Under the pieces are notes generated by a model that was not told the DNA's origin, ran no database searches, and worked only from the letters and a program-made list of their open reading frames with translations. Below, one piece after another: positions 34,858 to 42,910 of a stretch of 64,000 bases of DNA. Numbering within the stretch: position 1 is the first letter of the stretch; the number at the start of each line of letters is the position of its first letter. Source of the stretch: Nostoc sp. UHCC 0870 (GTDB taxonomy: Bacteria; Cyanobacteriota; Cyanobacteriia; Cyanobacteriales; Nostocaceae); the NCBI RefSeq assembly GCF_022063185.1, contig NZ_CP091913.1, positions 4,166,001 to 4,230,000 on the forward strand, read 5' to 3'. Position numbers and translations under genes: made by a program.

Positions 34858-34904
34858 ACTTCACTACTCACTACTCACTACTCATTACTCACTACTCAGC
34901 ACTC
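34858..34904. repeat. STRR heptad tract (ACTACTC/ACTCACT types)
   Basis: Six to seven tandem heptads of CACTACT/CATTACT, the complement of the TGAGTAG family, in the gap before the mercuric-reductase-like gene. Confidence 0.8.
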
Positions 34905-34941
34905 TTAGTTAAATTTAAAATTTCTTAGGGAGATAGTATCA

Positions 34942-36492
34942 ATGTCCAATTCCGAGTTAGAGAGAGTCATTGTTCGCCCAGTTGATGAATATAACCAGAA
35001 GTTAGTTTCTTATGTACATCCGCCAAATTGGGTGAATCCTCAACCTGCTGATTGTTATGACTTGGTGGTCATTGGTGCTGGAACTGCGGGGTTAGTGGTG
35101 GCGGCTGGTGCGGTTGGGTTGGGTTTGGGTTTGAAAGTCGCATTGATTGAAAAGCATCTCATGGGAGGAGACTGCTTAAATGTGGGTTGCGTACCTTCTA
35201 AAACTGTGATTCGGTCGGCGCGGGTAGTGGGGGAAATCTGGAATGCGAAAAGGTTGGGGATCAATATTCCCAAACAACAAATCGAAATTGATTTTTCCAC
35301 TGTGATGCAAAGGATGCGGCGCGTTAGGGCGGGAATTAGTCACCATGACTCGGCGGAACGTTTTTCATCATTGGGGGTGGATGTTTTCTTGGGTAGTGGT
35401 CGCTTTGCTAGTAAAGATACAGTGGAAGTTGACGGTAAAATCCTCAAGTTTAAAAAAGCGGTGATTGCAACTGGTGCAAGGGCTGCAAAACCAGTGATTC
35501 GGGGAATTGAAACGGTGGGTTATTTGACTAATGAAACGGTCTTTTCTCTCATCCAAAAACCCGAACGGTTAGCGGTGATTGGTGGGGGGCCTATCGGTTG
35601 TGAATTAGCTCAAGCATTCCGGCGTTTGGGTTGTGAGGTGGTGCTGTTCCATAGCGGTTCTCATGTTCTCAATAAGGAAGATGGGGATGCGGCGCAAGTC
35701 GTACAGCAGGCTTTAATCCGAGATGGCATCCGCTTAGTGTTAAATTGCAAGTTAGAAGAGGTGGTGAATGTCACCGACGGGAAGCGGCTGTATTTTTCTG
35801 TGAATGATTATCGAGATTCAGTCACTGTGGATGAGATTTTAGTAGGTGCGGGACGTGCGCCAAATGTGGAAGGACTAAATTTGGAAACGGTCGGGGTAGA
35901 GTACGACAAACATCAAGGTGTGAAGGTAAATGATTACCTGCAAACCAAAAACCCTAATATTTATGCTGCTGGAGATATCTGCATGAATTGGAAGTTCACC
36001 CATGCGGCAGATGCGGCGGCGCGGATTGTCATTAAGAATACTCTATTTTCTCCCTTTGGTTTAGGACGTTCTAAACTAAGTAGCTTAGTAATGCCTTGGG
36101 TGACATATACTGACCCAGAAATTGCCCATGTGGGGATGTATGAACACCAAGCTAAGGCTATGGGGATTGATGTAGTGACAATTAAGATTCCTTTCAGTAG
36201 TGTAGATCGAGCGATCGCAGATGCCCAAGAAGAAGGATTCTTAAAAATTCACCACAGAAAAGGTTCTGATGAAATTATCGGTGCAACGATTGTAGCTGCT
36301 CACGCCGGCGAGATGATTTCGGAAATAACCACGGCAATTGTCAATAAAATCGGTCTTAGTAAGTTAAGTAATGTGATTCATCCCTATCCCACCCAAGCGG
36401 AAGCAATTAAAAAAGCCGCAGATGCTTATCGTCGTACACTGCTGACACCGAAGACAAAAAAACTTTTAGGATTTTTGACCAAGTTTTCTTGA
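34942..36492 (+). CDS. Mercuric-reductase/dihydrolipoamide-dehydrogenase-type flavoprotein
   Basis: Class I pyridine nucleotide-disulfide oxidoreductase of 516 residues. FAD motif VVIGAGTAGLVVAAGA; redox-active disulfide GGDCLNVGCVPSKT (CxxxxC) at about residues 74-82; NAD(P)H motif RLAVIGGGPIGCELAQAF; second FAD motif NIYAAGDICMN; C-terminal HPYPTQAEAIKKAADAYRR, typical of the cyanobacterial mercuric-reductase-like group. There is no N-terminal HMA domain and no C-terminal Cys pair, so true MerA activity is not expected from motifs alone. The N-terminal 30 residues precede the fold. Upstream genes encode TVP38 proteins. Confidence 0.85.
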   Translation: MSNSELERVIVRPVDEYNQKLVSYVHPPNWVNPQPADCYDLVVIGAGTAGLVVAAGAVGLGLGLKVALIEKHLMGGDCLNVGCVPSKTVIRSARVVGEIWNAKRLGINIPKQQIEIDFSTVMQRMRRVRAGISHHDSAERFSSLGVDVFLGSGRFASKDTVEVDGKILKFKKAVIATGARAAKPVIRGIETVGYLTNETVFSLIQKPERLAVIGGGPIGCELAQAFRRLGCEVVLFHSGSHVLNKEDGDAAQVVQQALIRDGIRLVLNCKLEEVVNVTDGKRLYFSVNDYRDSVTVDEILVGAGRAPNVEGLNLETVGVEYDKHQGVKVNDYLQTKNPNIYAAGDICMNWKFTHAADAAARIVIKNTLFSPFGLGRSKLSSLVMPWVTYTDPEIAHVGMYEHQAKAMGIDVVTIKIPFSSVDRAIADAQEEGFLKIHHRKGSDEIIGATIVAAHAGEMISEITTAIVNKIGLSKLSNVIHPYPTQAEAIKKAADAYRRTLLTPKTKKLLGFLTKFS

Positions 36493-36537
36493 TTTAGGCA
36501 AAGTAGGGTGTGTCGTCTATCACCATGACTGACTAAG

Positions 36538-36650
36538 AGACCTCTTGCATAAATGCTGAAGCTGTCATGTTGAGCAAAGCGAAACATCTCAAAGATTCTG
36601 CATTTCATTCAGAATGACACAGCTCATTTTCGGACTTTTGCAAGATGTCT
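36538..36650. mobile_element. MITE, family A, copy 2 (113 bp, reverse orientation)
   Basis: Same element as 29068-29180, reverse orientation. Ends AGACCTCTTGCA and TTGCAAGATGTCT. It is flanked by AAG at 36535-36537 and 36651-36653, which fits a 3-base target duplication. Its right end lies inside the stop codon of the next minus-strand gene (TAG at 36649-36651, read on the complement). Confidence 0.88.
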
Positions 36651-37269
36651 AAGGGTTATTCACACTCGTTTGTCTAATTTTGAGTTGAGTTTGTAGTTGT
36701 TCGAGTGTTTGTAGGTGTGCTTGCTCTAATTTATGATTTAGCCACAAAAAACTACCACCAAATGAAGTGATTGCCAGTATAAAAATTGTAATCAAGAATC
36801 TAACTTGCGAACGAAGATATTTAACTTCTCTATTCTTATCTGCTAATGTTGCTGGTAAATCTTGTTGAAGTTTTACCTGTTCGACAACTATTTGTGGCTG
36901 CGGTGTGATTGCTTTGTTAAAACTAACCTGTTCATACAACCAATTAGTAATCAATTGTGGGCAGTTTTTCTTAAACCATCGCCAAGCAATCATCCTAAAT
37001 ACAGGCTTAGACAAGCTAGCAACTTTCTTAACTGTGCCATTCATTAAATATGAATGAAATTTCTGGTTAATTATATTAGTTGCTCCTATATCATATAAGC
37101 AATCCAATATCAGCTTAACTGTGGTTTCTTCTCTATATGACAAGTTTTCTAACAAAAGCTTTACATCATGAATACGCTGTTCTTTCATGATTTGTTCTGT
37201 TGATTTTGCTGACAAAGCAATTGATTTATTATTGGTGTCCATAACAGTTATATTTGAATATTTTTTCAT
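36649..37269 (-). CDS. Membrane-anchored protein of unknown function; stop codon created by a MITE
   Basis: 206 residues. Residues about 18-125 are alpha-helical and basic; one membrane helix lies at about residues 156-177 (VRFLITIFILAITSFGGSFLW), followed by a short coiled-coil-like end rich in Gln/Leu (EQAHLQTLEQLQTQL). The N-terminal part is likely cytosolic. The stop codon is formed at the junction of the 3-base target duplication and the MITE end, so the original C-terminus may have been longer. The ATG at 37267-37269 gives the full-length frame; an internal ATG at 37240-37242 is possible. Confidence 0.6.
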   Translation of the reverse strand: MKKYSNITVMDTNNKSIALSAKSTEQIMKEQRIHDVKLLLENLSYREETTVKLILDCLYDIGATNIINQKFHSYLMNGTVKKVASLSKPVFRMIAWRWFKKNCPQLITNWLYEQVSFNKAITPQPQIVVEQVKLQQDLPATLADKNREVKYLRSQVRFLITIFILAITSFGGSFLWLNHKLEQAHLQTLEQLQTQLKIRQTSVNNP

Positions 37270-37978
37270 GTATGTTTTGATGTCTCAAAATTAGTCTCAT
37301 CAACTATAAAATCTCAATCTATTTAAATCTGAGTTAAGAGGAAATTAGAACTCTAGTATTTATTTAGTTTGTATTTAGACGGCAAGTATCAAAAGTATGA
37401 TGTTTGTGTACACAAGAGATGTTTAAATTACAATCAGCATTAAATACACCAATTATTTGTAGATTTACTGAGGCTCTTACAATCTCATCATTAACAGGGA
37501 ACTAGCGTAATGACTACATAGCCACTTCAATCTAGATTTTTCTAGCATTTCAGCATAAATTTGAAGTAGTCAAGGTAATTCATTAAAAACATTACATTTT
37601 ATCAATGTATACTATTATATAGTATAATATAACAGTATATTTGCTCTTGCCCGATTATTTTTTGTGTGTCATAATTTACTGAAAATCTGATAAATATTAC
37701 TGACTTTACACTAAAAAATACCCCACATCTCAAAGAAGTCGAGTATCTTGTTGAACATGAATTATTCAGGATGAATACAGGGAAATTCCCGTGCTAATTT
37801 ATGATGTAAATTGTTAATTTAATTTCTGAAAAAAATAAAGCTCCCCATGATTTCATTAGAAAGCTTTATGTTTTAATCCATATATAGTAGTCCTGTAGTT
37901 GATTATTTCACATCTATCTAGGGTAATGAACCCAATTCGCAATAAATCAAAAGTGAAATAATCAATGTTGATGGTGAC
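37270..37978. other. 709-base AT-rich region without genes
   Basis: No coding frame found. At 37608-37626 is a near-perfect palindrome (TATACTAT/ATAGTATA with a 3-base loop). The region must hold the promoter of the minus-strand membrane protein gene. No promoter motif was recognised with confidence. Confidence 0.4.
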
Positions 37979-38368
37979 TTAAGCTCTAGCCATAGACATT
38001 CTGCGGCAAGTCTCGGCACAACGGCGACACATATCAGCACAAGCCTTCATTTGTGAATCATTCTCGAAGCGATCGCAATTACGCGCGCATCGTTCACATA
38101 CTTCAGCACAAATGCCACAGGTACGCACATCCAAATCAGAACCACGCAACATAAAGTTGGCACTGGTTTGACAAATTTCAGCACAATCAAGCATTAATCG
38201 TACATGGTCTGGTTCTGTGTGCATACCACCTTTAGTTATGCAGTATGTAGTCACAGTATTTAAACAAATATTAGAGCAGTCTAAACAGTCTTGAATACAT
38301 TCTTGGTTTTGTTGGTTAACCTTTTGCAAACTCAATTGTTGTATTGCCATTTTACGAATCTCTTTCAT
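37979..38368 (-). CDS. Cys-rich four-helix-bundle copper-binding-like protein (DUF326/Csp)
   Basis: 129 residues, with about 17 Cys spaced in helix-like CxxxC patterns (ECIQDCLDCSNIC, DCAEIC, CGICAEVCERCARNC, CADMCRRCAETC). This is the DUF326/copper-storage-protein (Csp) architecture, in which Cys-lined helices bind many Cu(I) ions. A signal peptide is not visible, so a cytosolic store is likely. ATG 38366-38368 begins MKEIRKMAIQQ; the ATG at residue 7 is an alternative. No copper-transport gene is beside it. Metal binding is an inference from the family. Confidence 0.82.
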   Translation of the reverse strand: MKEIRKMAIQQLSLQKVNQQNQECIQDCLDCSNICLNTVTTYCITKGGMHTEPDHVRLMLDCAEICQTSANFMLRGSDLDVRTCGICAEVCERCARNCDRFENDSQMKACADMCRRCAETCRRMSMARA

Positions 38369-38501
38369 GAATTAATGTTTTATCTGAAGTTAAATTACTT
38401 CATAGGCTTTAATTTAAAAGATAGGTAAAACTTTAACGTCTAACTATTGGTGTATTAATAAATACTGCTTAAAGAGTATGAGGAAATATTCCTTAGTGGA
38501 G

Positions 38502-38552
38502 GGGTGACAGGTGATAGGAGATAGGTGACAGGTAACAGGTGACAGGGGAGAT
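38502..38552. repeat. STRR tract (GTGACAG/GTGATAG types)
   Basis: About six tandem heptads of GGTGACAG-type units upstream of the alpha/beta hydrolase gene, the complement of the CACCTGT/CACCTAT tract. Confidence 0.8.
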
Positions 38553-38631
38553 AAAGTAGATAAGGTAGATAAAGTAAAGAGGAACTAATCCTCAATGTCC
38601 AATAACTATTGACTATTAACTACCCAAAACT

Positions 38632-39534
38632 ATGTTTCAACCACAAGGATTTGAGCAACGCTCGATAATTACGTCGCTGGGTAAAATGGTGTACTACACC
38701 GCTACTGGATCACTTTGGCAAGAAAACACAACCGCAGCACCAGAACGAGAAACGTTAGTCTTTCTACACGGCTTTGGTGGTGGATCTTCTGCCTATGAGT
38801 GGTCAAAAGTTTATCCAGCTTTTGCTGCTAAATACCGGATTCTTGCCCCTGATATGATAGGCTGGGGTGAGTCTGAGCATCCAGCTAGAAATTACACGAT
38901 TGACGATTATTTAACTACTATTCGGGAGTTTTTGCAGCAGACTTGCACAAGTCCAGTCATAGCGATCGCGTCTTCTTTAACAGCAGCGTTTACAATTCGG
39001 GTGGCGATTACCCATCCCAATTTATTTAAATCTTTAATTCTGGTGACACCAGCCGGACTTTCTGACTTCGGCGAAGACTACTCCCGCAGCTTGTTTGCCC
39101 AAATCGTTAGTGTTCCTCTTCTTGACCGCTTACTATACAGCACTGGGATTGCTACTAGTGGCGGTATTCGTAGTTTCTTAGAACAACGGCAATTTGCCCA
39201 AGCTAACCGCATCTACGAAGAAATTGTTGAAGCTTATCTCCAATCTGCCCAACAACATAATGCTGAGTATGCAGCGTTATCTTTTGTTAGGGGTGATTTA
39301 TGTTTTGATTTATCACTCTATATTCAACAATTGCTCACTCCTACCGCCATTATGTGGGGTCAAAAGTCCCAATTCACCGGGCCAGAGATTGGCCGCCGCC
39401 TAGCAGAGAAAAATCCTCAAGCTATCCGCGTTTTTCAACCCTTGGAAGATGTGGGGTTAACACCACAGTTAGAATTACCAGCAGTCACAATCGGTCTAAT
39501 TCGCCGATTTTTGACTTTACTGAGTGGGGAATGA
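38632..39534 (+). CDS. Alpha/beta hydrolase-fold protein, probably without a full catalytic triad
   Basis: 300-residue alpha/beta hydrolase. The oxyanion segment is VFLHGFGGGSSAYEW, followed by YRILAPDMIGWGESEHP. At the nucleophile elbow the sequence is VIAIASSLTAAF: a Ser is present but the GxSxG glycines are replaced. Where the catalytic His is expected (before the last helix) the sequence is LEDVGLTPQLELPAV, with no His. It is therefore likely a non-catalytic or altered member. ATG at 38632. The C-terminus runs into TGAGTGG-type repeats (LSGE then stop). Confidence 0.75.
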   Translation: MFQPQGFEQRSIITSLGKMVYYTATGSLWQENTTAAPERETLVFLHGFGGGSSAYEWSKVYPAFAAKYRILAPDMIGWGESEHPARNYTIDDYLTTIREFLQQTCTSPVIAIASSLTAAFTIRVAITHPNLFKSLILVTPAGLSDFGEDYSRSLFAQIVSVPLLDRLLYSTGIATSGGIRSFLEQRQFAQANRIYEEIVEAYLQSAQQHNAEYAALSFVRGDLCFDLSLYIQQLLTPTAIMWGQKSQFTGPEIGRRLAEKNPQAIRVFQPLEDVGLTPQLELPAVTIGLIRRFLTLLSGE

Positions 39535-39570
39535 GTGGTGAGTAATGAGTAATGAGTAATGAGTGGTGAG
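39533..39570. repeat. STRR tract (TGAGTGG/TGAGTAA)
   Basis: About five tandem heptads starting at the hydrolase stop codon (39532-39534). Confidence 0.75.
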
Positions 39571-39593
39571 TTCAAGCTTCCACTAATTGTGTT

Positions 39594-40664
39594 TCAATTT
39601 TGAATTTTAAATTTTGAATTTTGAATTGGAACGACTTGACTTAGTTCTTGGAGTTTGTTAGCGACTGCGCCAGTAGTTAATAATTCTTGGGCTTTGGCTA
39701 TACCCGATCGCATATCGGGACAAATCCCACTCCGCCAAAGATAAAATCCTCCATTCCACAAGGCTGTTTGTTGTAACTCGCTAGTATTTCCCGCTAATAC
39801 TTTCCGCATTTCGGTTAGTAATTCTTCGGGGCTGTTTAAAGCTACATTCTTGGTAGTAAAGCCGTAATCATTGGGAGATAGGAGCAATCTTTCTATTTCT
39901 TGGGGTGATTTAGATAAAGCGATGATGGCTGTGCGATCGCGTGGTAAATCACTACTCCCTTCTAATCCTTTGACTAAGGTAAAATTTGTTACTCCTCGCA
40001 GCCCCAAAGCTACCTTAAACATGGCTTCTGTTGGCGGATGGACAAACCCGGCTATGACATGAGCATCGCCAGCATAGGGACACCAAATTAGTTCCATTGT
40101 GGCTAAGGGTGGACGTTTCCCTATTTGATCGCGGTATTCCCAAATACTTTTAGTTAAGGGAAAATGCTGTGGTGTATAAACAAAGCCGATGCCTGTTTGC
40201 TCAAATACAGCTTGGGTTTTTGGTAATGAGAGGGTAGTCCAATCAACTCCTAAACCCTGCCAAATTTCTGCTAAGGGTAATCCATATTTTGTGGGTAAGC
40301 GATCGCCGCCGTGCATGATTACCGGTTGTCCGACTGTGGCGAGTATCAGGGCGGTTACAGGGCTAATCGGTGCTGTCCGGGTTCTGCCATCATAAGGTTG
40401 ACCAAATACTATGACTTGACGTGTAGAGTTGATGGGGTGCAGTTTTGGCCCCAGTTCTTCGTAAGCATCTAACATTCCCGCTAATTCTTCCCCAGTGGGA
40501 CGTTTGATGCGGTGGGCAATCAAAAATGCACCTATTTGGGCTGGTGTAGCTTCACCTAATAACATCATCTTAGTAGCCTTGGCTGCTTCAGCACGAGTTA
40601 GATTCTCGCCCGTATGGTTGCCACTACCTACCTTTTTCAGCAAATCCCTGAATAGAATACTCAT
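39594..40664 (-). CDS. cnaT: CnaT, TrpD-like protein required for nir operon expression
   Basis: Member of the anthranilate-phosphoribosyltransferase-like family, 356 residues from the ATG at 40662-40664 (MSILFRDLLKKVGSGNHTGENL); a longer upstream frame starting at 40694 has no family support. It has GSGNHTGENLTRAEAAKATKMML and the TrpD-like segment ALILATVGQPVIMHGGDRLPTKYG, but not the canonical KHGN pyrophosphate-site motif in its usual form. In Anabaena sp. PCC 7120 the CnaT gene (all0601) is needed for expression of the nir operon, and here too it lies beside ntcB. The biochemical activity is not known. Its C-terminus is repeat-encoded. Confidence 0.85.
   Translation of the reverse strand: MSILFRDLLKKVGSGNHTGENLTRAEAAKATKMMLLGEATPAQIGAFLIAHRIKRPTGEELAGMLDAYEELGPKLHPINSTRQVIVFGQPYDGRTRTAPISPVTALILATVGQPVIMHGGDRLPTKYGLPLAEIWQGLGVDWTTLSLPKTQAVFEQTGIGFVYTPQHFPLTKSIWEYRDQIGKRPPLATMELIWCPYAGDAHVIAGFVHPPTEAMFKVALGLRGVTNFTLVKGLEGSSDLPRDRTAIIALSKSPQEIERLLLSPNDYGFTTKNVALNSPEELLTEMRKVLAGNTSELQQTALWNGGFYLWRSGICPDMRSGIAKAQELLTTGAVANKLQELSQVVPIQNSKFKIQN
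39597..39640. repeat. AATTTTGA heptads plus GGAACGACTTGAC, at the end of cnaT
   Basis: Variant of the intergenic GGAGCGAAGCGACTTGAC repeat. On the minus strand it encodes the last residues of CnaT (VVPIQNSKFKIQN) and lies at its stop codon. Confidence 0.7.
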
Positions 40665-40749
40665 ATAAGTCAATAGCCAATGGTCAATAGTCAAACAGTC
40701 AAGGTTGAGACTGGGGACTTTCGACTGTGAACTTTTGACTAATCATACT

Positions 40750-41691
40750 TTAAGAGGCCGATCGCTGGTGAGCAAACTGTAACGGGATATTTTCTCGCAC
40801 TAATTGCCAAAAGTGTTTGATTGGGGGAATTTGCAACCGGTCTTGAGTTGTTACCATTACAACCCGGCGACTCAAACTAGAATTATCAGATAATGAGCCA
40901 CTACCCGCTAAAGAACGTACTGCTAATGTAGGGTCAAGTCTTGCTTCTACTAATGCAGATGTAGGCAGTAGAGCTATTAATTCACCTTGGCGCACAACTC
41001 CCCGAAAAGCATCTAGGGTATTAACTTCTAAAGCTGCTTGCAGGTTAGCTTCTAGTCGTTCAAATTTATCTTGGATGAGGCGTTGCATCCCATAACCATC
41101 TTTAAATACTACTTGGGGATAACGCACTAACTCCGACCAAGGGACAAGTTCGTATTGGGCTAGGGGATGATTAGCTGCAATTAAAAGTTCAATGGGTTCA
41201 TCATAAAGGACTTCTACCACCATCTCCCTACCAGTCGTGAGAAAGCGATTATTCATGACGATCGCTAGATCCACTAAACCATCTTTGAGGACTTTGAGGG
41301 CGCGATCGCTCCCCAAAGATGTCACCCGTAGTTGTACATCAGGATAATCACGACAAAATTTTTGTAATACTGGTGGTAGGTAAGAACCACAAACGGAATG
41401 AATCGCCGCAATACACAATTCCGGCTGCTTTCCTGCAACTAAATCTGTGATTTCTTGGGTAGCAGTTTCCCATTCTTGACAGATTTTGCGGGCGCGAGGT
41501 AACAAACGTTCACCGCCTAAAGTCAGCTTGGACTGATTGGTTCTATGAAATAATTCCACACCTAAATCAGCCTCCAAGGATTGGATTTGGCGGCTGATTG
41601 TCGATTGGGTGACACCACATTTCTGGGCTGCTTTTTGGAAACTGCCAGTTTGGGCGATCGCTAGAAACGCTTGCAACTGTTCTAGTCGCAT
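40750..41691 (-). CDS. ntcB: NtcB, LysR-type activator of nitrate assimilation
   Basis: 313-residue LysR regulator. The HTH is at the N-terminus (MRLEQLQAFLAIAQTGSFQKAAQKCGVTQSTISRQIQSLE), followed by a periplasmic-binding-like effector domain. In cyanobacteria NtcB works with NtcA to activate the nirA operon in response to nitrite/nitrate, and this gene order (cnaT-ntcB-...-nirA) supports the call. A GTA-N8-TAC box lies 8 bases upstream of the ATG on the coding strand. ATG at 41689-41691. It could be a different LysR, but position and length fit NtcB. Confidence 0.88.
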   Translation of the reverse strand: MRLEQLQAFLAIAQTGSFQKAAQKCGVTQSTISRQIQSLEADLGVELFHRTNQSKLTLGGERLLPRARKICQEWETATQEITDLVAGKQPELCIAAIHSVCGSYLPPVLQKFCRDYPDVQLRVTSLGSDRALKVLKDGLVDLAIVMNNRFLTTGREMVVEVLYDEPIELLIAANHPLAQYELVPWSELVRYPQVVFKDGYGMQRLIQDKFERLEANLQAALEVNTLDAFRGVVRQGELIALLPTSALVEARLDPTLAVRSLAGSGSLSDNSSLSRRVVMVTTQDRLQIPPIKHFWQLVRENIPLQFAHQRSAS

Positions 41692-41698
41692 GGGATAT

Positions 41699-41712
41699 GT
41701 AGCCTGAATTAC
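41699..41712. promoter_or_regulatory. Possible NtcA box at the ntcB start
   Basis: GTAGCCTGAATTAC is a GTA-N8-TAC match eight bases before the ntcB ATG. No TAN3T -10 box stands 22 bases downstream, so if bound by NtcA it would not be a standard class II activating site. A GTA-N8-TAC match is expected about once per 4 kb by chance. Confidence 0.35.
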
Positions 41713-42097
41713 ATTTATGGCTTTTATTTAAATTAACGGATTTTGATTTTTAATTTGGTAGATTTTGATACAGCTTTTGTTACTAGTTTCTATTATCACT
41801 CCCCCCTAATTTTTAATATCCTTGAAGTCATCCCTATTCTGTAGTATAATTGTACTATAATTATTTAAGTTCAAACATAATTCTAGGAACGTCACTTCTT
41901 TAAAACGATAAGCCTTGATTTATAAAGCAAAAAGTGACTTTTTACCAACCTTAATTATGTATTACGGAATGCAAAAGGGACGAAATGGGGTAATGTAGGG
42001 TTAATGTATAGTCATTCTTTGTCACCTAAAAGATGTCAAAACAGGTGCAATAAATGTTTTAGCATGAACGTTAAGCTAAGTTAAGGAGAGCTATCAA
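41713..42097. other. Region between ntcB and the RHH gene
   Basis: AT-rich, no gene. Contains an inverted repeat TAGTA/TACTA at 41842-41857 (TAGTATAATTGTACTA). It holds the promoter of ntcB (minus) and of the small RHH gene (plus). Confidence 0.4.
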
Positions 42098-42319
42098 GTG
42101 TCTAAGCGTGCTGTAAAAGTCAGCTTAAATGAAAAAGCTTCAGAAGACTTAAAAACTGTTGCTGAAGAATTGGGGATTTCAGAAGCTGAAGTCCTTCGCA
42201 AAGGACTAATTGTTATGGGATTATATGCAAAACTAAAAGATAAGGAGAGAAAAAGCGGTGAATCTACCGCAATCTTGTTGAGAGAAGGGAATATAACTAG
42301 AGAGTTACTACTAGCCTAG
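42098..42319 (+). CDS. Small ribbon-helix-helix DNA-binding-like protein
   Basis: 73 residues from GTG 42098, with an AAGGAGAG ribosome binding site. RAVKVSLNEKASEDLKTVAEELGISEAEVLRKGLIVM fits a CopG/MetJ-type ribbon-helix-helix fold; the last 25 residues are less ordered. It is the first gene of a two-gene unit with the following membrane-protein gene (9 bases between them). It could regulate its partner. Confidence 0.6.
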   Translation: MSKRAVKVSLNEKASEDLKTVAEELGISEAEVLRKGLIVMGLYAKLKDKERKSGESTAILLREGNITRELLLA

Positions 42320-42328
42320 TAAAGCTCC

Positions 42329-42889
42329 ATGTCAGAGATTGAAAATAGTAATCCAGAACTAAATTCTGAGCCATCTTTATCTATAAATGATGGCTCTTCT
42401 ACTGATGAAAATATTCAAGAGCCGATAACAATTGAGGAAGTAGAAGAACGTCTTAATAATGAGAAATCTGTTGAGAAATCAGAAAAAATTTTTAGCCTTA
42501 ATAAATCTGTAAGTGAAAAACAAAAAACTGTAACAATTGAAGATGCGTCAAAAGAGATTCAGAGTATTACGCCTAGTAAAAAAAGTATTATAGTTTCTTC
42601 GGAAGAACGAAAAACATATAGAACTAGAGTTGCTGGAGAATTAGCACAAAAGTTTTGGGGTTTACTTGCATTTGTAGTAGGATTGCACCTATTGTCAATT
42701 ATTGTTTTTTCATTTTTTCTAGTTAAAAATTCAGCTTCTAGCGAGAAATATAGTGAAGCAATGAAAAATGCAGTATCTAATGTAAATGAAGCATCTAAAA
42801 CCCTTTATACTTTTTTAGGACCCTTAGCAACTGCTGTAACTGGATATTACTTTAGTAGTATTGCGGAAAATAACTCAAAAGATGATTAG
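42329..42889 (+). CDS. Membrane protein with acidic N-terminal region, unknown function
   Basis: 186 residues. Residues about 1-95 are acidic and polar (NSNPELNSEPSL, repeated EKS), probably unstructured. A hydrophobic segment at about residues 112-132 (FWGLLAFVVGLHLLSIIVFSFFLV) is a membrane helix, with a second weaker segment near 160-172 (TLYTFLGPLATAVTGYYF). No known domain. Translation start ATG at 42329. It follows the RHH gene by 9 bases and is likely cotranscribed. Confidence 0.55.
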   Translation: MSEIENSNPELNSEPSLSINDGSSTDENIQEPITIEEVEERLNNEKSVEKSEKIFSLNKSVSEKQKTVTIEDASKEIQSITPSKKSIIVSSEERKTYRTRVAGELAQKFWGLLAFVVGLHLLSIIVFSFFLVKNSASSEKYSEAMKNAVSNVNEASKTLYTFLGPLATAVTGYYFSSIAENNSKDD

Positions 42890-42910
42890 GCATTGAGCCG
42901 ATATCCCGGA

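Noticed and set aside
37608..37626. Palindrome TATACTAT/ATAGTATA
   Set aside because: Short AT-only palindrome, expected by chance in an AT-rich 709-base gap, with no neighbouring feature.
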